A DNA stretch of 64,000 nt from Thalassotalea sp. 1_MG-2023 (GCF_030546745.1 NZ_JAUOPD010000004.1:62001-126000); one strand, 5' to 3'; positions 16,715-24,683 are shown, counted from the stretch's first letter. Made by a program: numbers and translations. The notes: generated from the sequence alone by a model not told the origin.

Positions 16715-17505
16715 GCGAGGGAACATTAAGAGCAAGTGGAAACCCAGTTACAGAACTATTTGAATTATTAAACGAAGATAATATTTCATCGCAAGAGATA
16801 ATAGATTTTTGCCTTACGACAAAAGGGAAAGCAGCTATTGTTCAAGTAGATGCATTTCCTGAATTTATTGTGAGTAATGCTTCTATAGTAGATGCACTAA
16901 TAAGTAACATTACGACACTAAAAATAATATTAGAAAACAGCGGTGTTACTAACAGTATTGCTAGTAACAACACTTCATTATTAAGGTTAGTAGATCTAGC
17001 CGTAAATAATTCTGCTGTATTAACATTAATTGCTGAAAAAGCAGTGATAATGAAAGCAATTGCTAATAATGATACAGCGTTAGCAAGTATATTTAGCGAT
17101 TTAGCTAATCGAGAAATATTGTTTGATAGCTACACAGCAAGCCAAAATTTACTTAACACTCAAAATGCGAGAGATTGGATGCATAATAACGTTGAAGTAA
17201 GTCACAGGCAAAACGCAGGAACAACACACACCTTAAATAAAAAGTGTTATTTTTTAAAGATGTATTCACGTTGTTCAACTAGCTCTACTGCTAACGATTC
17301 ATATGCTGGTGAGTTTATTGATTACGAACATACTTCAGGACTTGTTCAGTTACAACATAATGTTACTAGCACATCAGGAAGTCAGAGCACCGGAGAAAAC
17401 AAAATATACAAACGCGCATTTCCTTTACAGCATTATCAATATGGTGGTGATACCTCTTTTTACACCACATCATACTTTGTTGAAATGTCAGGAGTTAACC
17501 CGTGA
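16711..17505 (+). CDS. Putative tail-tip/receptor-binding protein, unknown family
   Basis: 264 residues, start overlapping the fibre gene by 4 nt. The N-terminal two thirds are helical with repeating 'NNsxLlxlixxxAvn' units ('VNNSAVLTLIAEKAVIMKAIANNDTALASIF'). The C-terminal third is beta-rich and aromatic with many Ser/Thr/Tyr. This stalk plus globular tip layout suits a receptor-binding subunit. Codon and base use is more T-rich than in the baseplate genes, which suggests replacement by recombination. No named family is recognised. Confidence 0.55.
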   Translation: MSEGTLRASGNPVTELFELLNEDNISSQEIIDFCLTTKGKAAIVQVDAFPEFIVSNASIVDALISNITTLKIILENSGVTNSIASNNTSLLRLVDLAVNNSAVLTLIAEKAVIMKAIANNDTALASIFSDLANREILFDSYTASQNLLNTQNARDWMHNNVEVSHRQNAGTTHTLNKKCYFLKMYSRCSTSSTANDSYAGEFIDYEHTSGLVQLQHNVTSTSGSQSTGENKIYKRAFPLQHYQYGGDTSFYTTSYFVEMSGVNP

Positions 17506-18020
17506 GATACTTACTAAACAATGAAGGACGAGTTATAGGCTCGACTAAAGATAATTTACATTCTACAGCAGTGTCAGGTTACATTCCTGAAAATGCCAAT
17601 ATTTACGATTACATTTACGAAGAGGGTGGTTTTGTTTATTCACCACTTAATGAACAAACCCCCGACATTATTAACATAGAAATTTCTGGTGTTTCACCAA
17701 CACTAACCGGGTTTGACAACAAGCCAAACGAATACACGGTAAACGAGTTAACAGAAATTACCGCAACAGGTAGCGGATTAAACGCATTGGTGGCAATGGG
17801 ACTTACAAAGTTTCGCGTGCCATTTGTGCGAACTGATACGCAGAGAAAAGCCTACATGGTGGCAACTATCGAGCAAGACGGAACGTTTAGTATAAGCATT
17901 ACTTTCAAAACGGGTGGTAAGTGGATTGTCAACACAGAGTTGTTGAACTCAGAACTAACACCAGAAGAATTAGCACAGTTTAGTTTTAGCATTGACGAGC
18001 ACGTTTTCAAAGTAATTTAA
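17502..18020 (+). CDS. Phage tail-tip associated protein, unknown family
   Basis: 172 residues, overlapping the previous gene by 4 nt. 'MRYLLNNEGRVIGSTKDNL...IPENANIYDYIYEEGGFVYSPL' resembles the short N-terminal module that occurs at the start of small phage accessory proteins. The remaining part is predicted beta sandwich ('FDNKPNEYTVNELTEITATG', 'KFRVPFVRTDTQRKAYMVATIEQDGTFSISITF'), reminiscent of immunoglobulin-like folds. A fibre chaperone or tip decoration role is possible. Function unknown. Confidence 0.5.
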   Translation: MRYLLNNEGRVIGSTKDNLHSTAVSGYIPENANIYDYIYEEGGFVYSPLNEQTPDIINIEISGVSPTLTGFDNKPNEYTVNELTEITATGSGLNALVAMGLTKFRVPFVRTDTQRKAYMVATIEQDGTFSISITFKTGGKWIVNTELLNSELTPEELAQFSFSIDEHVFKVI

Positions 18021-18021
18021 C

Positions 18022-18252
18022 ATGCAGAAAAGTAAAAAAAGTTACCTACTTAGGCTTCTAATAGTAATTGACGCATTTTTTAACGTGTTAGTTTTTAATG
18101 GTAGCGAAGACCATACAATTAGTGGCCGCGTAGGCTATAAAGCCCTCACAACACAAAAAAGAAAATGGTTAATACTTGAAAAGATGATCAATACATTATT
18201 CTTTTTTGATAAAAACCACTGCTACAAGTCAATAGAATGGGACGAAGTTTAA
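18022..18252 (+). CDS. Small conserved phage protein with one hydrophobic segment (76 aa)
   Basis: ATG at 18022 one nt after the previous stop. The product has a basic N-terminus, a hydrophobic stretch (residues 8-27, 'YLLRLLIVIDAFFNVLVFNG'), then 'EDHTISGRVGYKA' and a cysteine-containing C-terminus 'FFDKNHCYKSIEW'. The 'viDxxxNvLlfnGsxDhTIS' pattern with a terminal His-Cys recurs in small proteins of many tailed phages. I recall no experimentally proven function; a DNA-interacting or membrane role are both open. Confidence 0.6.
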   Translation: MQKSKKSYLLRLLIVIDAFFNVLVFNGSEDHTISGRVGYKALTTQKRKWLILEKMINTLFFFDKNHCYKSIEWDEV

Positions 18253-18253
18253 C

Positions 18254-18955
18254 GTGCAATTTCCACCAAGCTTTAACACTGATCGTAACGGCCTAGCCGG
18301 AAAAACAACGGCAATAAATAGCATTAGTCTAAACAGTTACGAAACACCTACAGCGCTAAGTAGCGCCAAAGGTGCGTTATTACTTGCAAAAAGCATAGAA
18401 GATCTTACCAGACAGCAAAGGCCAACGTCGTGGAATGCCTTAGTGTTATATGCTATTGCAGAAAAGCCGGAACAACTTGCCGAAAAACTAGAAACCATTA
18501 ACGAAAAATGCCCGTTAATGCCATTTATTAACGCCCAACAATACGCGCAAAGCTTAAGCACAATAAACGAAGACAAAACAACACCAAGCACAGGCAACGA
18601 GCAAAGCCGAGAATGGCAACAGCAAGCAGACAACCGAGCAATACCCGCGCTAAATGATGCATATAACGATGCATCACTGGCGTTAGTTGAAAGCGAAAGC
18701 CAAAACGTGATAACAACACTAGACAATGCAATAACAGAAGCAGAAACATTAAAAGCTGAACGCGACATACGTTTAGCACAAACAAAGTTTAACGCAGTAA
18801 GCACAAGCATAAAAACACAAAGCATTACGGCTAACAGTGCAAGAGGCCTAGCCAATGCCATTAAAAAAATAGGCAATAACCAAATGCATTGGGCGTACAT
18901 CGTTTACACCGGAAGCACTAGCGAATTACAACCTATTACCGAGTTATTTACATGA
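18254..18955 (+). CDS. Phage protein of unknown function (233 aa), baseplate neighbourhood
   Basis: 233 residues from GTG at 18254. It is Ala-, Asn- and Gln-rich and mostly helical, with a coiled-coil-prone region at about residues 120-190 and an aromatic C-terminus ending 'HWAYIVYTGSTSELQPITELF'. It overlaps the next tail gene by 4 nt, so it is part of the tail/baseplate operon. In HP1/K139-like phages an unnamed protein of similar size sits at this position. No motif allows a function call. Confidence 0.55.
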   Translation: MQFPPSFNTDRNGLAGKTTAINSISLNSYETPTALSSAKGALLLAKSIEDLTRQQRPTSWNALVLYAIAEKPEQLAEKLETINEKCPLMPFINAQQYAQSLSTINEDKTTPSTGNEQSREWQQQADNRAIPALNDAYNDASLALVESESQNVITTLDNAITEAETLKAERDIRLAQTKFNAVSTSIKTQSITANSARGLANAIKKIGNNQMHWAYIVYTGSTSELQPITELFT

Positions 18956-19431
18956 TCACATTAGACGGCTGGCAAGTACCAGGGTACGACATAAAAATAA
19001 ATTGCAGCGTAAAAATTGAAAACCAAGATCTAAGTGGTGCAAGCTCCTACATTATCAATATGAATAAAGGGGTTAAAGGCGCAGTGGTAACCGTTAATGC
19101 AAAAATACCTTTTGTAGAAAAAGAAAAACTCGCAGAACTGATCAACAAAGCAAAGGCACTTGACGAGGGTGCAAGCGTCATATACACATTAAATAGCGAC
19201 ATAACCACAGCTTACAAAGTAAGAAAAGCTACGTTTGACGGTGAAATAAAAACAATTGAGCTAGAAAAAGCAAAAGGCTGGCAAATATCATTCAAAATGC
19301 GCGAAGTGTTAAGTAAATCAGAACGTGAACAACAAATACTCAACGCAAAAGCCGAGAGCAATACGCAGCCACAAGCCGAAAACGGACACAGTGCCATTCA
19401 AGAAAAGTTTGAAAAAACAGGCGCAGTGTAA
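18952..19431 (+). CDS. Baseplate/tail protein in gpU-like position
   Basis: 159 residues, the same length as P2 gpU. The beta-rich first 120 residues end in 'TTAYKVRKATFDGEIKTIELEKAKGWQISFKMREV', comparable to the gpU and baseplate-hub-adaptor pattern of a strand pair with 'dG..r.i.F.l.L'. A charged, Gln-rich tail follows. It stands directly before the hub protein gene and overlaps it by 1 nt (TAATG). The call rests mainly on length and order. Confidence 0.55.
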   Translation: MITLDGWQVPGYDIKINCSVKIENQDLSGASSYIINMNKGVKGAVVTVNAKIPFVEKEKLAELINKAKALDEGASVIYTLNSDITTAYKVRKATFDGEIKTIELEKAKGWQISFKMREVLSKSEREQQILNAKAESNTQPQAENGHSAIQEKFEKTGAV

Positions 19432-20135
19432 TGACAACAACAAGACTAACAAAGGTATTGTTAATTAATAACGAACCAGTAAAAAACATTGTTAGCGATA
19501 CTGTACAGCTAGATTTATTTAGCCCAGGGCGCGCCATATTTACTGTAATATGCGAACAAGAGCCAAAAGGGTTGGTAGAACTGCAATTAGGGTATAAAAC
19601 AAGCGAACTTACGCCGTATTTTTTAGGAGTAATTGAAAGCAAGCACCAAATAAAAAACCAATGGATATTAACGTGCCGCGAGCTCATTGGTGCATTGTCG
19701 TTCTATGTACCTATTTCAATTCGTTTTGCAACAGCTGAACAAGTACTAGCAAACATAGCAGAGCTAGGCATTGAATTCATAATACCAAACGAAGAATACA
19801 TGAAAACACCAGTAGCTTGTTTTTATCACAGCGGCAACGGTATTAGCGCATTAAAACAACTGGGCAAAATATATCAAATAGAAAACTATATATTTCAACA
19901 GCAAAACAACGGCAAAATATACGTAGGAAGTTGGGACCACTCACCATGGGCCCAAGAAACAATTGAAAATTTCGACGAAAGCGTAATAAACGTAAAAAAT
20001 GCAACAAACGGTGAATGCGTAGCAATACCAAAACTAAGACCGGGTATAAAAATAAACAATCGTTACATTACTGAAACAACACTAACAGGAAATAAACAAG
20101 GGTTAAAATGGTCAAAAGTTATATACGACGCTTAG
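19431..20135 (+). CDS. Baseplate hub protein (P2 gpD / gp27-like)
   Basis: 234 residues. The N-terminal 'DTVQLDLFSPGRAIFTVICE' and 'PYFLGVIESKHQIKNQWILTCREL' match the first beta-barrel of gpD/gp27 hubs. 'VLANIAELGIEFIIPNEEYMKTPVACFYHSGNGISALKQLGKIYQIENYIFQQQNNGKIYVGSW' is the linker domain that packs against the spike. The protein is much shorter than P2 gpD (387), so part of the hub is missing or supplied by the next gene. Its 3' end overlaps the spike gene by 28 nt. Confidence 0.75.
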   Translation: MTTTRLTKVLLINNEPVKNIVSDTVQLDLFSPGRAIFTVICEQEPKGLVELQLGYKTSELTPYFLGVIESKHQIKNQWILTCRELIGALSFYVPISIRFATAEQVLANIAELGIEFIIPNEEYMKTPVACFYHSGNGISALKQLGKIYQIENYIFQQQNNGKIYVGSWDHSPWAQETIENFDESVINVKNATNGECVAIPKLRPGIKINNRYITETTLTGNKQGLKWSKVIYDA

Positions 20136-21055
20136 TATTACGCTACTTTCCAGAAATAGGGCAACGAAAACACTTGCCGCAGTTAGCGCGTATTGAAAAA
20201 ATATACGACTTGCCTACTAATGGTTCAAAAGTAAGCACAAACTTTAGACCATACAAAGCCGCAGATATTCAACTACTAAACACAGTGACTAACGAACCGC
20301 TAGAGGCTCCAATTTTTGAACAGGTAACATTAGCGACAGGCCAAGGAAACGAAAGTGGTTTATATATTGAACCCAAGGTAGGCATGCGTTGCTTAGTTCA
20401 ATACATAGACGGGCTAGATTCTCACCCAGTTATTACCGCCATTTTACCATGGCAAACACTGGTGCCTGAAAACCGCGCAACCGACGTAGTAATGCAACAA
20501 TCAAAGCATAGCAAAATAAAAGGCAGCAACGAAAACTGGCACATAGAAACACCAGGCGAAATAAAACAAACAAGCCAAACGTCAGAAGTTAACGCGCAAG
20601 TTCGCGAAGAAAACTACCACGAAAAACACTGCAGCATAGACACACATGCCACAAACAAAATTGACGGTAACCAAATCAATGAAATAATGGGGGCTTTAAA
20701 AACCATAGTGGGTGAAAAAGCCTTAATTATGGCGCTAGAAGACTTAACACTTGGCAGTAAAAAACAGGTCAACATTAAAGCACACGAAAACATGAACCTT
20801 GAAAGCCTTAAAAAGTTTGAAGCCAAGGCAGCACAGCTGGCAAAAGTGCAAGGTGCTACAGTATGGCTGGGTAATAATAGTGTAAACGTAGTACAAGTAT
20901 TGCTAGACCTAATCGCCGTAGTTAAAGACACCAACGACACACTAGCAACACACACACATTCTGGCGCTGGCACATCACCACAAGCAACAACGTTTACAGG
21001 TTATAAAAGCGCAGCTTCAGGGCTTGAAAGTAACTTATCACCGATAACTGAATAA
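20108..21055 (+). CDS. Baseplate spike protein with OB-fold (P2 gpV / gp5-like)
   Basis: 315 residues. An N-terminal segment is followed by an OB-fold region ('LARIEKIYDL', 'QGNESGLYIEPKVGMRCLVQYIDGLDSHPVITAILPW', residues about 25-125). A Gly/Lys-rich beta region follows with 'TTFTGYKSAAS' and the metal-type 'THTHSGAGTSP' motif near residue 285, which is common in P2 gpV-type tips. It forms the cell-puncturing trimer under the hub. The 28-nt overlap with the hub gene and start at 20108 are plausible for coupling; a later start would remove part of the OB domain. Last gene of the rightward block, 8 nt from the opposing integrase. Confidence 0.75.
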   Translation: MVKSYIRRLVLRYFPEIGQRKHLPQLARIEKIYDLPTNGSKVSTNFRPYKAADIQLLNTVTNEPLEAPIFEQVTLATGQGNESGLYIEPKVGMRCLVQYIDGLDSHPVITAILPWQTLVPENRATDVVMQQSKHSKIKGSNENWHIETPGEIKQTSQTSEVNAQVREENYHEKHCSIDTHATNKIDGNQINEIMGALKTIVGEKALIMALEDLTLGSKKQVNIKAHENMNLESLKKFEAKAAQLAKVQGATVWLGNNSVNVVQVLLDLIAVVKDTNDTLATHTHSGAGTSPQATTFTGYKSAASGLESNLSPITE

Positions 21056-21063
21056 AACTAACC

Positions 21064-22131
21064 TTACGCAAATTTATCATGCAACTTATGCGGAAATAGT
21101 TGCGTGTAAACCTGCCATAAAATATTCAAATTTCTATGTCCAGTCACTTGGGCAACTTCTTCAATAGAGTAACCCTTTTCAAACAATCGACTAGCCCCTT
21201 CACGCCTTAAATCATGGTAACGCAAATCATCAATTTCTAAATCATTACGCACCAGTTGAAAACCAGCCGTAACAGAACGCGAGTTATAAGGAAAAACAAG
21301 ATCACTCGTTCGAGGTTGAGACATTAAAATATCAAACGAACCGGCCAATAACGGCACAATCATATGATTACCCGTTTTTTTACGTGGGTCTTTACGATCA
21401 CGAACAACAATGGTTTTATGCTCTTCATTTAAATCATCCCAACGTAACGCGCAAACTTCGCCAATTCTCATACACGTTAAAATACTAAAATCTAAAATAT
21501 CAATAAACGGAATACGAACAACACCGTTTGAACGGTAACTCATACGTTTTTTTAAACCGTCGCGCAAACGGTCTAACTCGTTCTCAGTTGGTCGACGCGT
21601 GCGCTTTTGGCTTTTACCAACTAACCCCATTTCAATTAATACCGGTACAGCATCTTCAAAAATTTTATAATTAGCATCAATATTCCAAACGGGGTTTGCC
21701 TTTTTCATCACAGAGCGCAAATAAGCAATATCATGATAAATAGTAGCGGGGCCAGCACCAGCCGCACGCCTATTTTTACAATGCTCGATTAAATCACTTG
21801 TTCTTAGCTCATTTGATAAAATTTTACTGATATCACTATCCATAAGCATCTTTATTACATAGCGTTTAGTGCGGCCTGTTTTATTCCAAAGATCAGCATT
21901 CTCAAAATAGTTATTAAGTAGGGTGCCAATAGTAACTGACTTATTAATTTTTAAACCATTAAGGTCAATTTCATTTACACGCCTAACACCAAATGTTCTA
22001 GCCAGTTCTTTTTTTCTGAATGTTTTAGTTTCGCGGTGTATAATCTCACCACCTTTTTTAACAACAATAGCGCAACGGTAGCTATATTCACCGCTTGAAC
22101 GTTTACGCTTTTGTATGCTGAAAGATGCCAT
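21064..22131 (-). CDS. Tyrosine-recombinase integrase of the dusA-associated type
   Basis: 355 residues. The catalytic set is visible: Arg in '[15 protein letters not shown]' (near 220), Lys in '[13 protein letters not shown]', His306 and Arg309 in 'YHDLRREGA', His332 in 'TGHRN' and the nucleophile Tyr342 in 'WQVYTQ'. The N-terminal arm-binding domain (residues 1-60) contains '[13 protein letters not shown]' and '[14 protein letters not shown]'. It is encoded against dusA, with its start codon 87 bp from the dusA start, the arrangement described for integrases that use the dusA 5' end. It integrates and helps excise the prophage. It reads toward the tail genes, so it is transcribed independently of the late operon. 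Confidence 0.92.
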   Translation of the reverse strand: MASFSIQKRKRSSGEYSYRCAIVVKKGGEIIHRETKTFRKKELARTFGVRRVNEIDLNGLKINKSVTIGTLLNNYFENADLWNKTGRTKRYVIKMLMDSDISKILSNELRTSDLIEHCKNRRAAGAGPATIYHDIAYLRSVMKKANPVWNIDANYKIFEDAVPVLIEMGLVGKSQKRTRRPTENELDRLRDGLKKRMSYRSNGVVRIPFIDILDFSILTCMRIGEVCALRWDDLNEEHKTIVVRDRKDPRKKTGNHMIVPLLAGSFDILMSQPRTSDLVFPYNSRSVTAGFQLVRNDLEIDDLRYHDLRREGASRLFEKGYSIEEVAQVTGHRNLNILWQVYTQLFPHKLHDKFA

Positions 22132-22148
22132 TTGTCCTACTCAATAAA

Positions 22149-22168
22149 GGTGTACTTATGGTGTACTT
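22149..22168 (+). repeat. Tandem 9-bp direct repeats at the integrase promoter
   Basis: GGTGTACTT occurs at 22149-22157 and again at 22160-22168, an 11-bp period equal to one DNA turn. Just downstream, AAACTC and (G)GNAATT are also doubled (about 22175-22215). These lie between the divergent integrase and dusA starts and could be arm-type integrase sites, an excisionase site or an operator. Confidence 0.5.
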
Positions 22169-22218
22169 TAAAAGGAAACTCGGGTAAACTCAAGGCAATT
22201 AGAGGTAATTCGCAAAGA

Positions 22219-23232
22219 ATGAAAGAACAGTCAGAAGTAGGTTTAAAGCCAAGTGTGCCAATGAATACAGTAGATCACAAGCTAAGCATTGCGCCTATGC
22301 TTGATTGGACCGATCGCCATTGTCGTTACTTTTATCGAACTATGTCAAAAAACGTAGTGCTGTATACGGAAATGGTGACAACAGGCGCTATTTTATTTGG
22401 TAAAGGTGATTATTTAGGGTTTAACCAAGAAGAACATCCAGTTGTTTTACAGTTGGGTGGTAGCGACCCAAAAGCCATGACCGAATGTGCAAAAATTGCT
22501 GAACAGCAAGGTTATGATGAAATAAACATTAATGTTGGGTGTCCTTCTGACCGTGTTCAAAACGGTAAGTTTGGTGCGTGTTTAATGGCTGAACCTGCTT
22601 TAGTCTCTCGCTGTGTAGAGCAAATGCAACAAGCAGTAAATATCCCAGTTACTGTGAAATCACGTATAGGCATTGATGATCAAGATAGCTATCAATTTTT
22701 ACATCAATTTATCAGTGAGGTATCTCAAGCGGGGTGTGAACATTTTATTGTACATGCGCGTAAGGCATGGTTAAGTGGCTTAAGTCCTAAGCAAAACAGG
22801 GAAGTACCGCCACTTGATTATGAGCGGGTATACCAAATTAAACGCGACTTTCCGTCATTAAACATTTCTATTAATGGTGGTATTAAATCTTTTCAAGAAG
22901 CAAATCAACATTTAACCCATATTGATGGTGTAATGATCGGCCGAGAGGTTTATCAAAATCCATATTTACTGTCTCAAGCGGATCAACAAATTTGGCAGCA
23001 AAACACTGCTGTAAAAACGCGAACACAAGTGATTGAAGAAATGGCTGTGTATATCGACAACTATGTCGCTAACGGTGGTCGTGTGTGGCATGTTGTTAGG
23101 CATATGCTTGGTTTATGTAATGGTTTGCCTGGAGCAAAACAATATCGTCGTTACTTAAGTGAAAATGCTGGCCGTGAAGCTGCAAATAGTCGTGTTCTAC
23201 TTGAAGCGTTCGATAAAGTGAAGGGTATTTAA
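22219..23232 (+). CDS. dusA: tRNA-dihydrouridine(20/20a) synthase DusA
   Basis: 337 residues from ATG at 22219, or 323 from ATG at 22261; the conserved protein begins near the latter, and AGAGGT lies 12 nt before the former. FMN enzyme that reduces uridine 20/20a in the D-loop of tRNAs. Hallmarks: '[19 protein letters not shown]', '[22 protein letters not shown]' with the catalytic Cys, 'VKSRIGIDD', '[11 protein letters not shown]', 'NGGI' and '[14 protein letters not shown]'. The 5' end is supplied or altered by the integrated prophage, so the extra N-terminal residues may be phage-derived. The coding region is intact, so function should be kept. Confidence 0.95.
   Translation: MKEQSEVGLKPSVPMNTVDHKLSIAPMLDWTDRHCRYFYRTMSKNVVLYTEMVTTGAILFGKGDYLGFNQEEHPVVLQLGGSDPKAMTECAKIAEQQGYDEININVGCPSDRVQNGKFGACLMAEPALVSRCVEQMQQAVNIPVTVKSRIGIDDQDSYQFLHQFISEVSQAGCEHFIVHARKAWLSGLSPKQNREVPPLDYERVYQIKRDFPSLNISINGGIKSFQEANQHLTHIDGVMIGREVYQNPYLLSQADQQIWQQNTAVKTRTQVIEEMAVYIDNYVANGGRVWHVVRHMLGLCNGLPGAKQYRRYLSENAGREAANSRVLLEAFDKVKGI
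22250..22330 (+). other. Predicted prophage attachment site (attR) within dusA 5' end
   Basis: Elements of this integrase group insert in the first codons of dusA and rebuild the gene start. The host-conserved coding stretch begins around 22261 ('[20 protein letters not shown]'), so the junction should lie at about this place, probably in or just before the codons for LDWTDRH (22300-22323). The matching attL repeat is outside the window, so the core cannot be defined here. Confidence 0.4.
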
Positions 23233-23279
23233 TGACGACAAAGTTCCGAAATCGGGAAGTGTATTCCCGTATTCGGGAG

Positions 23280-23328
23280 GCTAATAACGTTGTTTACTTT
23301 CAATAAAACAGTTATTAGCATTTTTTTA
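23280..23328 (+). terminator. Rho-independent terminator of dusA
   Basis: GCTAATAAC (23280-23288) pairs perfectly with GTTATTAGC (23311-23319), followed by ATTTTTTT. Smaller CCCG/CGGG repeats at 23252-23278 may add a second stem. The loop is long (22 nt). Confidence 0.7.
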
Positions 23329-23510
23329 CTAACAAATAGTGAAATTCACCAACTGATTATGATAATCAAAAATTTGTTTCGAAAACTATTTTTTTGTAAA
23401 AATCAACTTTCTTTATAATTCAATGCTTTATGTTTTTTTTGCTGCAATGGCACAACCTTTGTTTACTTTCTTGCATCTTAATCACTATAACCTTATGAAA
23501 GGACAAGAAG

Positions 23511-23642
23511 ATGCTAAGTTTATTAACCATTTCTATGATCATGATGATCCCTGCTGCAGCGGTACTTGCTTGCTCAGTTGTGATTCGGTTTTTTGAAAAA
23601 AAGCTCAATACAAGTAAGCGAATATCTGTTTGTGATATTTGA
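23511..23642 (+). CDS. Possible small membrane protein (43 aa)
   Basis: ATG at 23511 follows AAAGGA (23498-23503) with 7-8 nt spacing. The product MLSLLTISMIMMIPAAAVLA... has one transmembrane helix (residues 2-26) and a basic C-terminus (FFEKKLNTSKR). The good ribosome site and helix-plus-positive-tail layout support expression. There is no named family, and it stands alone in a 1.1-kb region that otherwise looks non-coding. Confidence 0.45.
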   Translation: MLSLLTISMIMMIPAAAVLACSVVIRFFEKKLNTSKRISVCDI

Positions 23643-23814
23643 TTGCTTGAAAGTAAAACGAATTGAATACCTTAGCTAATGTACCTTTTTCATCAAAGTG
23701 AATTATTTCTACGTTCTTATAACGAATATTATCAATGTGTACACATGCTTCTCTTGAGCTATTAACGACAACGCATTCTTGAGTTCTTTGCTCTTTTCGG
23801 TTATGTACTGTCAT
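23605..23814 (-). CDS. Doubtful small ORF (69 aa)
   Basis: A 69-residue frame from ATG at 23814. 'HNRKEQRTQECVVVNSSREACVHIDNIRYKNVEIIHFDEKGTLAKVF' looks like a genuine mixed alpha/beta protein rather than random translation. However, the C-terminal part is aromatic and untypical, and its 3' end overlaps the oppositely oriented small membrane ORF by 38 bp. It overlaps the next ORF upstream (23801-23899) out of frame, so it could be the rest of one broken gene. Function unknown. Confidence 0.3.
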   Translation of the reverse strand: MTVHNRKEQRTQECVVVNSSREACVHIDNIRYKNVEIIHFDEKGTLAKVFNSFYFQAIKYHKQIFAYLY

Positions 23815-23899
23815 CCAGCGAAAACATAATACCTACTTCTGATATTTTACCTGTTAAATACCAACCACACATGTGCGGTTCCATTCTTTGTCGTGCCAT
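23801..23899 (-). CDS. Doubtful very small ORF (32 aa), possibly 5' fragment of a frameshifted gene
   Basis: ATG at 23899 opens a 32-residue frame beginning MARQRMEPHMCGWYLTGKIS and ending at TAA 23801-23803. It overlaps the start of the 69-residue frame by 14 nt. The coding strand also contains the near-palindrome AACCACACATGTGCGGTT (23863-23880), which may be only chance or a binding site. Reported because no other gene explains the region. Confidence 0.2.
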   Translation of the reverse strand: MARQRMEPHMCGWYLTGKISEVGIMFSLDDST

Positions 23900-24310
23900 T
23901 AGTTTAATTAAACCCCTAATGTCATCTGAGCAAGTATTTTCTATTTAGCAACGCACAATTACTTAGATGATAAAAACGTTGAACGCGGTATCTCATTGCT
24001 AGGTATAAAAAACGCAATGCTTAAGAATAATACTTTCTGATTGCTCTCACCTTATTGATAAATAATAGCGTTCGTAGATTAGAGCTATCACAGCTATGAA
24101 CACTCAGAAGCTGGTTCAAACAAGATTATTGTCTCTACGTATCTATGGCGTGAAGAGCAATACTCACAGTCAAATAATCATATTGGTCAATTAGACTAAA
24201 TCGGTAGTTATATTCACTATAATTTCGTTTGACATATTATGTCGTGAATTATTGTAAATGTAGAGTTAATTAAATTATTTGTTATAAAACAATTATTTAA
24301 ATAATTTTAC
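23900..24310. other. AT-rich stretch without a supportable gene
   Basis: All frames are interrupted. A short open stretch on the plus strand (about 24085-24200, encoding 'HSEAGSNKIIVSTYLWREEQ') looks protein-like but has an in-frame stop just upstream, and may be the remnant of a lost gene. No tRNA, terminator or recognisable insertion sequence end was found. Confidence 0.4.
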
Positions 24311-24314
24311 GCTG

Positions 24315-24330
24315 TTGGCACAAGCCTTGT
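24315..24330 (+). promoter_or_regulatory. Sigma-54 (-24/-12) promoter of the psp-like cluster
   Basis: TTGGCAC (24315-24321), five bases, then TTGT (24327-24330): the GG is exactly 10 nt from GT, where consensus has GC. This matches TTGGCACN5TTGC with a single change in the -12 element. It lies 80 nt before the first gene of a PspA cluster, a classical sigma-54/PspF-regulated setting. No pspF gene is visible in the window. Confidence 0.7.
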
Positions 24331-24394
24331 AATGTATAGATTAATGAAGGATAAGTTTTAAATTTTTTAGATGACACACATTCAGGAGAGCAAC

Positions 24395-24673
24395 ATGAAC
24401 CGTCAACGTTTTTCATTATTATTGACTTCACTTGTTATAGGACTAACGACAATTACGAGTGCATCGGCAAATCAAAGCAGTATTGAAGATAGCGTAAATA
24501 AAGCGGTAGCAGAACAAACTAAACAAGTGTCACAACAAATATCAAAAGCATTGAAAGATAATATTCAAGCGCAACTTAAATTGACCATCGCCTTAGCGGA
24601 TAAGCCAGTTGTTCATACTGAGCAAATGATCGCACAGGTATCACCATCATCAAAAAGAACTGTAGAAGAGTAG
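24395..24673 (+). CDS. Small exported protein preceding PspA
   Basis: 92 residues from ATG at 24395, preceded by AGGAGAG with 6 nt spacing. An ATG 24 nt upstream lacks a site and is not preferred. A clear signal peptide (MNRQRFSLLLTSLVIGL...SASA) is cleaved near residue 25, leaving a 67-residue polar helical domain 'IEDSVNKAVAEQTKQVSQQISKALKDNIQAQLKLTIAL', which is coiled-coil-prone. It lies 10 nt upstream of pspA in the same transcript, so a periplasmic stress-sensing or envelope role is inferred. I do not recognise the family. Confidence 0.75.
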   Translation: MNRQRFSLLLTSLVIGLTTITSASANQSSIEDSVNKAVAEQTKQVSQQISKALKDNIQAQLKLTIALADKPVVHTEQMIAQVSPSSKRTVEE

Positions 24674-24683
24674 GAGAAGTACC

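Noticed and set aside
18337-18900. 187-codon minus-strand frame opposite the 233-aa tail-region protein
   Set aside because: Mirror of A-rich codons; product is hydrophobic low-complexity and the plus-strand gene is fused to its neighbours by short overlaps.
22132-22330. tRNA gene as prophage attachment site
   Set aside because: No cloverleaf can be formed near the integrase; the adjacent gene is dusA, a known protein-coding target.
23420-23608. 62-codon minus-strand frame downstream of dusA
   Set aside because: Lies opposite the small membrane ORF at 23511, which has a better ribosome site; its product shows no protein-like pattern.
23863-23880. Near-palindrome AACCACACATGTGCGGTT as an insertion sequence end or toxin-antitoxin operator
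   Set aside because: Single copy, no transposase or toxin-antitoxin gene around it, and it lies in a possible coding frame.
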